In this document: positions 8,468 through 17,765 of the stretch, piece after piece
How the letters are laid out: every line of letters begins with the position of its first letter
Position numbering within the stretch: the first letter of the stretch is position 1
Assembly (NCBI GenBank): GCA_963795665.1
Contig: CAWCIP010000020.1
Coordinates: 30,918-94,917, forward strand
DNA: 64,000 nt
Origin: DASUPK01 sp963795665
GTDB lineage: Bacteria; Actinomycetota; Thermoleophilia; Solirubrobacterales; 70-9
Direction: 5' to 3'
The notes under the pieces: model-generated
The model's input: only the letters and a program-made list of their open reading frames with translations
What the model was told of the DNA's origin: nothing
Databases searched by the model: none
Translations under genes and position numbers: made by a program

Positions 8468-9907
8468 CTACTTCTTGCTCTTCGCCTTCGCTTCCTTCCC
8501 GGTGCTGATGCCCTTCAGAAACGGGATCAGCCGCTTCAGGAAGGCATTCAGCTTGGGCTGCGCCGCGTTCGGGTCGTTGTGTGCGTACGTCGCCGAGCGA
8601 TCGACGAGCTTCAGGTTCTTGCGCGGAATCCGAGCCTCCGCGGCCAGCGCCTGCGCCGCTGCGATCACGCGAGCCCCGCCGAGCGCGGCGCCGAACGCGT
8701 AGATCCGCAGTCGCTTGGGCAGCTTGGTCGCATCGGTCGAGTGCACGTCGAGCACCGATTGCGCAGGGTTGGCCAGCCCGTCGCCCACGGCGCCCGAATC
8801 GATGGTCAGGCGCATCGGGTGGTACCAGGCCGTGCCGTCCAGGTTCTGCAGGCCCCAGCCCGAGAACATGCTGGCCCAGCGCTGGATCGGCGTGATCGCG
8901 CCGGCCCTGTCCCAGCCTCGCGGGTCCCCGCTGGCCGCGAGCTGGCCCGAGTGGACCTGAGCGGCGAGCAGCGAGGGAGGCGAGGTCTTGACGTCGGTCG
9001 AGAGGCCGAATCCAGCCTCATTCGTCGCGTTGACCCCGGGCGGAGGCTGGAGGTTGGAGGGCAGCAGCGGCCAGCCGGTGAACACGGACAGGCTGTTGGG
9101 CGCCGCCTTCGCACCCGCGGATCCGACCATCCCGAAGAGGCCGGCGAGCGGAGCCGGAATGCCGCCGAAGCTGAGCCACGGCGACGACTTCTGCAGGTCG
9201 TTGAGCGACTTCTGCGCCTGATCGGGGCTGACCGGGGTCGGGCTGCTGGCGCCGTCTATCAGGACGAGACCCGAGAGGTCACGGCCGCCGGGGCGCCCGT
9301 TGAAGTCCCAGGTGGCGTAGGCGGTTGTGATCGAGCCGCCCAGCGAGTGGCCGCCCATCGCGACGTTGCGACCACCCTTGGCGGCGGCCTTCGCCACCAC
9401 TCGGAGGTCGTTGATCTCGGTGTTCATCCCCCACTGACGGGCGAACGGCACCTGCGAGTCCTGCACCGGGTGGAGGTGGTTCGTGATGCTCGGATTGCTG
9501 AGGTAGCCCAGGTAGTAGTTGAAGAGATCGGTCGCGCTCGCCTTGCCCTGCTTCAGGAGGTTGAGCTCGGACTCGTCCTCGAGGAAGTTCTCGCGGCGCT
9601 CCACGGCCCAGACCTGCCAGTCCGGAAGCACCTTCACGATCGACTTCGCGAGCGGCTCGAAGTAGGCCGCGCTCGCCGAGGTCCCGGGATTGAGGACGAG
9701 GACGTTCTTCGCCTTCGGGTTCCCCGTCTTCAGGGCCCCGACCACGTTCAGATTCGCCGGAGTTCCAGGCGATTGAAACCCCTGCATCACCTTGAAGCGG
9801 ACCTTGGGGGGCTTGGCGCTCGCCGCCGGGACGAGGCCCATCCAAAGCGCTCCAGCCGCGATCGCAACCAGCGCGAGCCGGGAAGGCATCCTCTGCCGAA
9901 TCTTCAT
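8468..9907 (-). CDS. Secreted alpha/beta hydrolase
   Basis: 479-residue exported protein. Its signal peptide ends in VPAASA at about residue 28. The lipase-like nucleophile elbow is GGHSLGG and a SGLVLIDGAS strand follows. C-terminal residues LVDRSATYAHND supply a plausible catalytic His. Family and substrate are not recognised beyond the fold. The ATG is chosen because a GGAGAGG ribosome-binding site precedes it and the signal peptide begins there; longer in-frame starts destroy the signal. It converges on the MBL gene with a six-base gap. The C-terminus is lysine-rich (KEAKAKSKK). Confidence 0.82.
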   Translation of the reverse strand: MKIRQRMPSRLALVAIAAGALWMGLVPAASAKPPKVRFKVMQGFQSPGTPANLNVVGALKTGNPKAKNVLVLNPGTSASAAYFEPLAKSIVKVLPDWQVWAVERRENFLEDESELNLLKQGKASATDLFNYYLGYLSNPSITNHLHPVQDSQVPFARQWGMNTEINDLRVVAKAAAKGGRNVAMGGHSLGGSITTAYATWDFNGRPGGRDLSGLVLIDGASSPTPVSPDQAQKSLNDLQKSSPWLSFGGIPAPLAGLFGMVGSAGAKAAPNSLSVFTGWPLLPSNLQPPPGVNATNEAGFGLSTDVKTSPPSLLAAQVHSGQLAASGDPRGWDRAGAITPIQRWASMFSGWGLQNLDGTAWYHPMRLTIDSGAVGDGLANPAQSVLDVHSTDATKLPKRLRIYAFGAALGGARVIAAAQALAAEARIPRKNLKLVDRSATYAHNDPNAAQPKLNAFLKRLIPFLKGISTGKEAKAKSKK

Positions 9908-10035
9908 CCTCTCCTCTTTCTTTCGCCCCTCACCCTTACTGATACACGCAACACGAAATGTATCGACAAGTCTCGGTCCGCGGCGGCCTGCGAGTATGCG
10001 CAACTTCCCGGCAGGGAACTTGTTCTCAGCGATCC

Positions 10036-11232
10036 ATGAAGCGAACCGCCCTCCTCGCCATCCTGATCGGACTGCTCGCCGGCCTCGTCATCGCCCCGAG
10101 CGCCTTCGCGATCAAGGCGGGCTTCAACGTCGCGACCAAGCGGCTGGAGGCGGCCTACAAGATCGCCCTGTTCGAGCGCCGCTTCAGCACGGACGGCTGC
10201 TATCCGGCGCCACCGAAGCTCGCCAAGGCGATCCACCAATCCAGCCACCGCAAGGTGGGCGTCGCCCCGAACACCAAGCACCTCGCCAACCTGAACCAGG
10301 TTTACATCCTGAAGCAGGGCACGACCTGCGAGCACCTCCGGATGGCGCTGCGGGCGACCGGGGGCACCTTCGTGCTCGACTCGAAGCAGGGAACGGTCCG
10401 CCTCCAGGGACACAAGGGCGCGGCCACCCCGGGGCTCGCCCGGCCGCTGACCAACCTCACCCTCGCGAGCAGGGCCTTCAACGTCAGCAAGCCCGATACG
10501 GCGCCGCGCCTGCAGACCATCTGCCCGGGTGGCAAGTTCCCGGTCGGCGGCGGCATGACCGTCAGTCCGCCGACCGACCCGGACGGAGCCGGCATCTATC
10601 CACACTCCTATGAGCGCCTCGGCGCCCAGCGGGGCTGGCACATCAGCGTCGTCGACCTCGACCCGAGCCCCGGCAGCACGACCCCTCGGAACGTCACCGT
10701 TCAGGTCATGTGCGGGTTCGGCGTGATCCCAGCCACTCCGACGCCGCACCGGACGGTCTACCTGCGTCCCGGCGAGACCAAGACAGTCACCGCCCGCTGT
10801 CCGAAGGGCCAGTTCCTGGTTTCGGGCGGCTTCCAGCGCACCGACTTCCGCAGCGACGGCGGCGACTACGTCACCGAGTCCCACGCCTCCGGCCCCAAGG
10901 CCTGGGTGGTGAGCGGGCACGCGTACGGGACCGGCTCGGGCGAGCTGACCGCGATCGCCTACTGCGCCAGGATGAAGAAGCCGATCCTCACCGAGGTCGC
11001 CTCCTCTCCCGCTCCTGTCGCGGCGAGCGGATCCGCGACGACTACCACCCCGGGGTGCCCGGCGGGCAAGCGATTGACCGCCGGCGGCTTCAGTGCGAAT
11101 GGGTCGACCAACGCACTGTTCGCGGCCGGTAGCTTCAACCCGGATGGCACCTTCTCCGCCAACGCCTACGGGTTCTTCGGCGCGGCGCCAGAGCTGACGG
11201 CCTACGGCTACTGCCTGCCGGCGAAGGCCTAA
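10036..11232 (+). CDS. Secreted protein with three Cys-Pro/Gly-Gly repeats, function unknown
   Basis: 398 residues with a clear signal peptide (hydrophobic stretch, cleavage after PSAFA, about residue 25). Residues 26-130 form an N-terminal domain with single cysteines. The remainder contains three repeats of about 90 residues opening with CPGGKFPVGGG, CPKGQFLVSGG and CPAGKRLTAGG. Each ends in a strand holding a second Cys (VMCGFG, AYCARM, GYCLP). The spacing suggests one disulfide per beta-rich repeat. No enzymatic motif is visible; a cell-surface or matrix role is only a guess. The divergent secreted hydrolase shares the 128-base gap upstream. Confidence 0.75.
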   Translation: MKRTALLAILIGLLAGLVIAPSAFAIKAGFNVATKRLEAAYKIALFERRFSTDGCYPAPPKLAKAIHQSSHRKVGVAPNTKHLANLNQVYILKQGTTCEHLRMALRATGGTFVLDSKQGTVRLQGHKGAATPGLARPLTNLTLASRAFNVSKPDTAPRLQTICPGGKFPVGGGMTVSPPTDPDGAGIYPHSYERLGAQRGWHISVVDLDPSPGSTTPRNVTVQVMCGFGVIPATPTPHRTVYLRPGETKTVTARCPKGQFLVSGGFQRTDFRSDGGDYVTESHASGPKAWVVSGHAYGTGSGELTAIAYCARMKKPILTEVASSPAPVAASGSATTTTPGCPAGKRLTAGGFSANGSTNALFAAGSFNPDGTFSANAYGFFGAAPELTAYGYCLPAKA

Positions 11233-13359
11233 GCCTCCGTCGGAAGCTCCTCCCCATGTCCGAAGCGGACGTCGGGGAGCACCCGGTCGGCCCAGCGGGG
11301 GAGGTACCAGGCCCACGGGCCGAGCAGCCTGAGCAGCACGGGCATCAGCAGCAGCCGGATCAGCATCGCGTCGAGGAGCACGGCGATGCCCGAGGATCAG
11401 CCCCATCTCCTTCGGGGGCAGCGGTCCCGGAGAGCGCGAAGGTGAAGAAGACCGCGACCATCACGGCGCCGGCGGCAAAGATGACGCGCCCCGAATGTGC
11501 CAGGCCGCCGACCATCGCCTCCTTGGCGTCATGGGTGCGGTCCCAGTGCTCTTTCGCCGAGGACAGCAGGAAGACCGTGTAGTCCATCGAGATCGCGAAG
11601 ATCATCGCGAAGAAGAAGACGGGTCCCCACGCGTCGAGGAACCCCTGCGGCTCGAAGCCGAGCAGCGAGTGAAGGGCGCCGTCCTGGAAGATCCACTTGG
11701 CCACCCCGAACGCCGCCCCCGTGGCGAGCAGGTTGGTGACGACTCCGGCCGCGGCGATCAGCGGCGCCTGCAGCGCAAAGAGCAGCAGCACGAAGCCGAG
11801 GCCGAGCACGACACCAATTACGAGCGGGGTCTTCCCCGTGAGCGCAGCCGCCAGATCATGGTTCTCGGCGACCGCACCACCGACCATGGTCTCCGCGGGG
11901 AGCTCCGTGCGAATCCGGTCGATCGTCGCGCTCACCGCCGAGCTCGAGGGATCCTGCCTCGGGATCGCGTAGATCAGGGCGAGATCGCCCGACCGCTGTG
12001 CGGGCAACACCTGGGCGATGCCGGGATCGCGTTGCGCGACCGCGGCGGCCGCTCCGGCCTCGGATGCCGGCGCGACGAGCTGCAGCGGCCCGGTCGAGCC
12101 CGGACCGAACGCCGCCTGCACCTGGCCGTAGCCGACCCGCGAGGAGTCGCCGGGCGGGACGACCTTGATCGAGGGCATCGCCGTGTCGAGCGTCAGCACC
12201 GGCAACGTGAGGACGGCCAGGGCAACGAAGGCGGGGACGCCATAGCGAAGAGGGTGGCGCCAGAGCCGCTCGCCCCAGGCCGCGAAGCGCGGCGAGCGGT
12301 GCTCGCCGGAATGGACCCACGGCAGCGAGAGCTTGTCCACCCGGGGCCCCAGCTTCGCAAGCACCGCCGGCAGCAGGGTCAGCGTCGCGGCAAGCACGAA
12401 AACAACGGCCAGCATGATCCCGAGGCTGACCGAGCGGAAGGCCGGGCTCGGCACCAACATCACCGCGCTCAGGGAGATTAGGACCGTCACGGCTGAGAAG
12501 ACCACGGCCTTGCCGGCCGTGTCCATGGTCTGTGCGACCGCTTCCTCGGGCGGCAGCTCGGATCCGAAGAATGCGCCGCGGAACCGATAGACGACGAACA
12601 GCGCGTAGTCAATGCCGAGCGCGAGGGCGAACATCAGCGCGAAGTTCATGGCCCAGATCGAGATCGGCAGGACCTGCGCGCCGAGGTAGAGGGAGCCGGC
12701 CGCGGCGACCAGGCCGACCATGGTCAGCATCAGCGGGAGGCCGGCGGCGACCAGCGAACCGAAGGCGATCAGCATGATCGCCAGGGTCACGGGCCAGGAG
12801 ATCACCTCCGAGCGCAGCATCGCGCTCTTGTTGGCGGCGTTGAAGTCGGACCACATTCCGGACGCGCCGGTCAGGTGGACCTGCATCCCGTCGCGGCCCA
12901 GCGACGCCAGAGGCCCCTTGAGGTTCTCCGCCGCGGCGACCATGGCATTCGCGTCCTTGGCGGCGCCGGCCTGCACGATGGCGGTATGGCCGTCGGGCGA
13001 GATCGAGACGCCCGGCTGCGGACCGACCACTGATCGAACCGCGCGATTCCGAGCGCAGCTTCCGCTCGACTGCGGCGACCGTCGCGTTGAAGTTCGGATC
13101 GCCGACTGGCCGCCGCGGGCGAGTGGACGACGACCATCAGCCCGTAGCTGGAGAGCCCTTGGAAGTTGCGATCGATCAGGTGGCGTGCCTGGACCGACTC
13201 GGAGCCGCTCGCCTCCCAGCCCGCGCCCGAAAGCGCCTTCTCGACCCGTGGCGCGAGGAAGCCGAGGCCAAGTGCGATCACGGCCCAGCCGATCACCACC
13301 ACGCGGAAGTGGGTCGCGGTGTATCGCCCCAGCCTCCCGATGGGACCGACCTGCAGCAT
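11229..13359 (-). pseudogene. MMPL/RND-family membrane transporter, reading frame broken four times
   Basis: The conceptual protein is a complete MMPL exporter: N-terminal helix, periplasmic loop, helices 2-6 with LALGIDYALF, a second loop, helices 7-12 with ISMDYTVFLL, ending in LPTEA. It is not readable in one frame. Extra single bases are needed near 13105 (between HSPAAA and GDPNFN), near 13045 (before VVGPQPGVSIS), at the CCC at 11426-11428 and at the CCC at 11389-11391. The sequence between breaks is well conserved, so the gene is either recently dead or the breaks are sequencing errors. The ATG overlaps the stop of the upstream DUF2892 gene, so it is the third gene of an arsR-led operon. 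Confidence 0.85.
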
Positions 13360-13649
13360 CAGGCGCCGACCCTGTGGGTCTCGAGGGGATGCGAGTCGAG
13401 CTGCTCCCCGGTATTGCCGCGGTCATCCGGGTAGACGACCGAGCGGAAGCCGAAGGCCCGCTTCAGGATCAGCGATGCCGGACAGCTGCCGACGAGCACG
13501 TAGAGCCAGAGGTTGACGCCGACGAACGCGGTCAGCAGCAGGAACCAGAGCGAGACCAGCGCCACGAGCGCGACGCTCAGCAGGATCACGGTTCCGGCGA
13601 GCGCGAAGAGGACGCGCTCCAGGGGCCAGCGCGGTTGGGTCTGGGGCAT
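13359..13649 (-). CDS. Small inner-membrane protein, DUF2892/YgaP-type
   Basis: 96 residues with two membrane helices (VLFALAGTVILLSVALVALV and LLTAFVGVNLWLYVLVG) followed by SCPASLILKRAFG. That is the typical DUF2892 arrangement, found alone or fused to rhodanese in YgaP. It starts one base after the arsR-like stop and its TGA overlaps the ATG of the MMPL gene. ArsR plus DUF2892 operons often respond to sulfide/persulfide or metalloids; that link is family knowledge and is not shown here. Confidence 0.85.
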   Translation of the reverse strand: MPQTQPRWPLERVLFALAGTVILLSVALVALVSLWFLLLTAFVGVNLWLYVLVGSCPASLILKRAFGFRSVVYPDDRGNTGEQLDSHPLETHRVGA

Positions 13650-13650
13650 C

Positions 13651-14010
13651 TCAGTCGCCTCCTTCGAGCAGCGCGGTCGATCTCGTCGATCTGCCGGCGC
13701 AGGCCGCCGCAGACCTCGTCGCAGAGCCCGAAGAAGGCCGGGTCGGCGATCGAGTAGACGGCGAAGTTGCCCTGCTTGCGGCGGCGACGATCCCCGCGCG
13801 CAGGAGCGCTCCGAGATGCTGGGAGACGTTCTGCTGGGAGGCGCCGGTCGCCTCCTGCAGCTCTCTGACCGTCGCCTCGCCATCGCGCAGGCGGTCGAGC
13901 AGCCGGATTCGCATCGGCTCCCCGAGCAGACGAAAGCGCTCGGCGATCAGCTCGACCAGCGGCTCGGGCAGCGGATGCGGGACGTCGGGAGCGCTCGTCT
14001 TGGTTGCCAT
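13651..14010 (-). pseudogene. ArsR-family transcriptional regulator with two compensating frameshifts
   Basis: The N-terminal 75 residues read as a normal ArsR winged helix (RFRLLGEPMRIRLLDRL, then recognition helix GASQQNVSQHLGALLRAGIV). The frame then shifts by a missing base near 13787. The true continuation RKQGNFAVYSIADPAFF...IDEIDR lies in another frame, and a second shift near 13675 restores the ending LLEGGD and stop. Two compensating indels in 360 bases, beside four in the MMPL gene, point to local sequence errors or decay. A -10 box TACGGT sits seven bases before the ATG, consistent with a leaderless autoregulated operon. Confidence 0.8.
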
Positions 14011-14017
14011 GGGCAAC

Positions 14018-14023
14018 ACCGTA
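14018..14023 (-). promoter_or_regulatory. -10 box TACGGT before the arsR-like gene
   Basis: On the minus strand TACGGT is followed by seven bases and the ATG. The flanking A+T-richer segment 14024-14055 carries the short repeats GAATAG and GCTAG that could be an ArsR operator; this is inference. Confidence 0.45.
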
Positions 14024-14179
14024 GCACAAGTGAATAGTTGTACGCTAGTGTGATTGTCGTCACTGAACGGTGCCACGACTAGGCGGCCCGACGGGGCACC
14101 CCTTCGAGTTCGAGCGGTGATTGCCAGTCGTATTTGCCGTAGCGCCGCCGCGAATACGAGAGGAGAAAGGCAATCTCAA

Positions 14180-15427
14180 TCAGCGAGATTCCCAACCCAA
14201 CCGCGCCTCTGTGCGTGGCAGGGGAGCGGCTAGTAGCCGGCTCGGATGCCGCGCGACGAAGCTCGAGGTGTCGTCGCGCATCACGGTGCTCCAGCGGGGG
14301 CCGTTGCCTCCGCCGGGTCCGCCTGTGTCGAAGCGGAGACCGGCGATGTACGCCCAGGCATGGCCGCTGTTCGCGAAGACGGTGATCCAGTTGCCGCCGC
14401 CGGACTCGCCCCAGACCTCGAGGCCGGTCGAGTCGAGCGGGCTGGAGAGGAAGCCGCCGCCGTGCAGCGCAAAGCTGACCGAGCCCGAGCAGTCGTAGCC
14501 GCTGGAGGTGAAGGAGCCGTGGCCCCCTCCCCAGATGTAGGGGAGGTCGTCGATCTGGTTGGCCGCCTCGATCACCGCCCGCACCGCGAGAGGCGCATTC
14601 GATGGCGGGATCGCGTCGCCGCTCGAATCCAGCGTCGCCCGTCCGGCCGGCGCCGGGATGTTGGAGAGGTCCGTCTGGATCTGCTGCTCCTTGCTGAGCA
14701 GGGCCTGCAGGACCCCCTGTCGGGCGTTCCGGGCCGCGACCAGCTGCGACTGCTGCTGCTGGATCTGCGCGTGCTGGCTGGCGATCTGCCGCTCCTTGGC
14801 GGCGACCTGGTCGCGGGCGGCCTGGATGCGGTCATGGGTCGCCTGGAGTTGCGTGACCAGCGCCGTGATCTGATCGCGCAGGCCGCGAACGCGAGCCACG
14901 ACCTCGTCGTCATAGCTCTGGATGTGGTCCAGGTACTCGGTGCGGGTCAACAGGTCCGACCAGCTGGCCGAGCGCATGACCACGGCGGTGACGTCGGGGT
15001 CGTTCGACTTGTACATGTCGACAAGCAGCTGCTCGAGCGCACCGACCGCCGCCTGCAGCTTCGCCCGCACCCGCGCCAGCTCGGCCTTCTCGGCGTTGAG
15101 CTCGGCGGTCGCCTTGTCGAGCTCCGCCTGCTTGGCCGCCAGCTCGTGCTCTGCCGCCGCCTGCTCCTGTCGCAGCTGGGACTCCCGCCCGATCAGCTGG
15201 TCGACCTGCGCGTTCATGCTGTCGATCTGCGAGCGGAGCGGTCCCTCGTTGGACTGGATCCGGCTGAGCTCGTCCTGCTTCTGGGCGATCTTGGAGGCCG
15301 GATCGCCGATCGCGCTCTGGCCGATCAGCGAGCCGATCACGAGGGTCACCAGCACCATCAGCGCGAGCACGGCGGCGCGCCCGCGGGGGGTGGATCGCCC
15401 TCTATCTCTGCGTGATGGACTCGGCAT
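14180..15427 (-). CDS. Secreted coiled-coil peptidoglycan hydrolase, NlpC/P60-like
   Basis: 415 residues. An N-terminal membrane/signal segment (LALMVLVTLVIGSLIG) is followed by about 210 residues of Gln/Glu/Ala-rich coiled coil. The C-terminal domain has YDCSGSVSFAL holding the catalytic Cys and GHAWAYI holding the His. This is the RipA/CwlO layout, in which the coiled coil holds the enzyme inactive until an FtsEX-type partner acts. The C-terminal catalytic domain is a divergent NlpC/P60. No FtsEX genes are in the window. The role would be septal or lateral wall peptide cleavage outside the membrane. Confidence 0.85.
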   Translation of the reverse strand: MPSPSRRDRGRSTPRGRAAVLALMVLVTLVIGSLIGQSAIGDPASKIAQKQDELSRIQSNEGPLRSQIDSMNAQVDQLIGRESQLRQEQAAAEHELAAKQAELDKATAELNAEKAELARVRAKLQAAVGALEQLLVDMYKSNDPDVTAVVMRSASWSDLLTRTEYLDHIQSYDDEVVARVRGLRDQITALVTQLQATHDRIQAARDQVAAKERQIASQHAQIQQQQSQLVAARNARQGVLQALLSKEQQIQTDLSNIPAPAGRATLDSSGDAIPPSNAPLAVRAVIEAANQIDDLPYIWGGGHGSFTSSGYDCSGSVSFALHGGGFLSSPLDSTGLEVWGESGGGNWITVFANSGHAWAYIAGLRFDTGGPGGGNGPRWSTVMRDDTSSFVARHPSRLLAAPLPRTEARLGWESR

Positions 15428-15565
15428 GGAAGTCGGTGCGGCGAGACGCCGCCCCGGCAGTCCGGCCAGGCTAGAGCTTCGCCGCCGAAATGTCAGCAGT
15501 TGCTAACAGGCGTGCAAGATCGCTTGCGGATCGCATACCCAGAAGCGACCAGGCGGAACGGCCGC

Positions 15566-16615
15566 TCAGGCGACAGCTTCGACCGGGATCTGGCTCATGA
15601 ACGAGTCGAGCACGCGAGGATCGAAGTGGGAGCCGCGGCCCTCGGCCATGACCGCGGTTGCCTCGGCCATCGAGATCGCCTTGCGGTACGGGCGGTCTCT
15701 GGTGAGGGCATCGAAGACGTCCGCGACGGCCGCAATCCGGCCCTCCTCCGGGATCGCCTCCCCGCTCAGGCCGCGGGGATATCCGCTTCCGTCGAACTTC
15801 TCATGGTGGGTCCAGGCGATGGACTCGGCCAGCTGCATGAGCGGGGACTCGGACCCCTGCAGGATCTTGCGCCCGATCTCGGCATGGGTCTGCATCTGCG
15901 CTCGCTCCTCCGCCGTCAGGGGGCCGGCCTTCAGGAGGATGTGATCCGGGACGGCGATCTTGCCGATGTCGTGCATCTGCGCGGCGAGGGCGATCGAGTC
16001 GCAGACCTCATCCGGGAGCTCCAACCGCTGGGCGAGCTCCTCGCAGTACGCGCCCATTCGCGAGAGGTGATGCCCGGTGACCTGGTCGCGCATCTCGACC
16101 GCGAAGCTGAGCTTGTGGACCGTCTCGAGGCGGGATTTCTCCAGGGACGCCTCCGAGTTCCGCAGGAGCTGGCGAACCCGCTCGGTCTCGAGGCTCAGGG
16201 CGATCATCTCCTGTTCGAGCTGGCGCTCGTGCGCGCGTGCCTGGAGCTCCAGCTGCCGGCGACGCAGGGCGTTGCTCACGGTGATCAGCAGGTCGCCGCT
16301 GCGATACGGCTTGATCAGGTAGCCGTAGACGCCCATCTCGAAGGCTCGCTCGACCAGGGCATGGTCGTCGGCGACGGTGACCATCACGACGGCGATCGTC
16401 TCCTCCCGCGACAGCAGGGCCTCCACGAGATCCATGCCGCTCTCTCCCGGCATGTAGTGGTCGCAGAGCAGCAGGTCGACCATCCCGCCGATCAGCTTTC
16501 CGCGGGCCTCGTGCGCGTCGGCGACGACATCCACCTCGTAGTGCGGACTGAGGATCCGGGCGGCCTGGGCACGCGCCACCGCGTCGTCCTCGACGATGAG
16601 AATGCTCGGTTTCAT
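15566..16615 (-). CDS. Response regulator with HD-GYP c-di-GMP phosphodiesterase domain
   Basis: 349 residues. The receiver domain (SILIVEDDAVARAQ, phospho-Asp in LLLCDHYMPGESG, Lys in YLIKPYRSGD) covers about 1-125. A coiled linker follows, then an HD-GYP domain with the metal-binding QMHDIGK and the DGSGYPRGL motif. It is predicted to hydrolyse c-di-GMP in response to an unlinked histidine kinase. The start is the ATG just before KPSILIVEDD; the longer frame adds 35 residues without similarity to receivers. No kinase gene is adjacent, so it is an orphan regulator. Confidence 0.92.
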   Translation of the reverse strand: MKPSILIVEDDAVARAQAARILSPHYEVDVVADAHEARGKLIGGMVDLLLCDHYMPGESGMDLVEALLSREETIAVVMVTVADDHALVERAFEMGVYGYLIKPYRSGDLLITVSNALRRRQLELQARAHERQLEQEMIALSLETERVRQLLRNSEASLEKSRLETVHKLSFAVEMRDQVTGHHLSRMGAYCEELAQRLELPDEVCDSIALAAQMHDIGKIAVPDHILLKAGPLTAEERAQMQTHAEIGRKILQGSESPLMQLAESIAWTHHEKFDGSGYPRGLSGEAIPEEGRIAAVADVFDALTRDRPYRKAISMAEATAVMAEGRGSHFDPRVLDSFMSQIPVEAVA

Positions 16616-16781
16616 CTCCAAGCCCTCTGCCAGATGCGCATGTGCTGCCTCCCGCGGGTCGAACGAATCCCCCCGCAAACAACCCTCTTCCACAGTAGAG
16701 GTGCTCTCGCTGTTAATCAATATTTGGTAGTGGTACGTCTGTCTACGCCGCGCGGGCGGGATGTCCTGCCCGCCGGGGATC

Positions 16782-16787
16782 TACGAT
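16782..16787 (+). promoter_or_regulatory. -10 box TACGAT of a probably leaderless transcript
   Basis: TACGAT ends six bases before the ATG of the hydrolase gene and no ribosome-binding site is present. The geometry is the same as at the enoyl-CoA hydratase gene. Confidence 0.55.
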
Positions 16788-16793
16788 CGTCGG

Positions 16794-17747
16794 ATGCCCG
16801 AGGAGTTCTGCGACGTCGGACGAGGCGTGACCCTCTGCTACGAGGCCTTCGGGGACCCCGACGACACCCCGATCCTGCTGGTCATGGGCCTGGCGACGCA
16901 GATGATCGCCTGGCACGAGGACTTCTGCGAGGAGCTGGCCGAGCGCGGCTTCTACGTCGTTCGCTTCGACAACCGCGACATCGGGCGCTCGACCCACTTC
17001 GACTTCCGCCCCCCGACGCTGGGCCAGATGATGCGCCGGCGCGTCGGCCCGGACCAGTACACGCTCTCGGACATGGCAGAGGACGCCGCAGTCCTGCTCC
17101 GTCAGCTGGACATCGCCCCCGCCCATGTGGTGGGCGCCTCGATGGGCGGCATGATCGGCCAGATGCTCGCCGCCGAGCATCCCGAGGTGGTCCGCTCGCT
17201 GACCTCGATCATGTCGACGACCGGCAACCGCTGGCACGGCCAGCCGGCGCTCTCGGTCTACCGCTACCTGCTTCGCCCGCCTCCGCGCGACCGCGATGGC
17301 TACATCGAGCGGTCCGCAGAGGTATTCGGGCTGGTGGGATCGACCGGCTTCCCACGCGACGAGCAGTACATCCGGGAGCGCGCGGGACGCAGCTTCGACC
17401 GCGGCTTCGACGTCAGGGCCGGCGGCCGCCAGCTCGGCGCGATCGTCGCCTCGGGCGACCGCACCAAGACACTTGGCCGGATCGAGGCGCCGACGCTGGT
17501 GATCCACGGCACCGTCGACAAGATGGTCAGGCCGTCGGGTGGGAAGGCGACGGCCAGGGCGATCCCCGGGGCCCGGCTGATGATGATCGACGGGATGGGA
17601 CACGACCTGCCCCGCGGGGTGTGGCCTCAGATCATCGACGCGGTCGCCGAGCACGCCAGGGCCAGCGACCACAAGGCCACCGCACGTCGGAGCGAAGGGC
17701 GAAGCCCGGAGCGACTTGTGAAGGGTGGCCGTGGTGGTCGCGACTGA
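16794..17747 (+). CDS. Alpha/beta hydrolase
   Basis: 317 residues, cytoplasmic. The nucleophile is in GASMGGMIGQ, an early oxyanion segment is VMGLATQMIAW, the catalytic Asp is in VIHGTVDKMV and the His in GMGHDLPRG. This resembles the group of actinobacterial hydrolases related to epoxide or ester hydrolases and to TesD/DhaA relatives. The substrate is unknown. The Lys/Arg-rich tail after about residue 285 (RASDHKATARRSEGRS) is unusual and might be a late read-through extension. It converges on the thioesterase gene. Confidence 0.85.
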   Translation: MPEEFCDVGRGVTLCYEAFGDPDDTPILLVMGLATQMIAWHEDFCEELAERGFYVVRFDNRDIGRSTHFDFRPPTLGQMMRRRVGPDQYTLSDMAEDAAVLLRQLDIAPAHVVGASMGGMIGQMLAAEHPEVVRSLTSIMSTTGNRWHGQPALSVYRYLLRPPPRDRDGYIERSAEVFGLVGSTGFPRDEQYIRERAGRSFDRGFDVRAGGRQLGAIVASGDRTKTLGRIEAPTLVIHGTVDKMVRPSGGKATARAIPGARLMMIDGMGHDLPRGVWPQIIDAVAEHARASDHKATARRSEGRSPERLVKGGRGGRD

Positions 17748-17765
17748 TGGCGAAGCCGTCCTGCC

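Noticed and set aside
8579..10039. A 486-codon plus-strand frame opposite the secreted hydrolase
   Set aside because: The minus-strand frame has a signal peptide, a ribosome-binding site and a serine-hydrolase motif; the plus frame has none of these.
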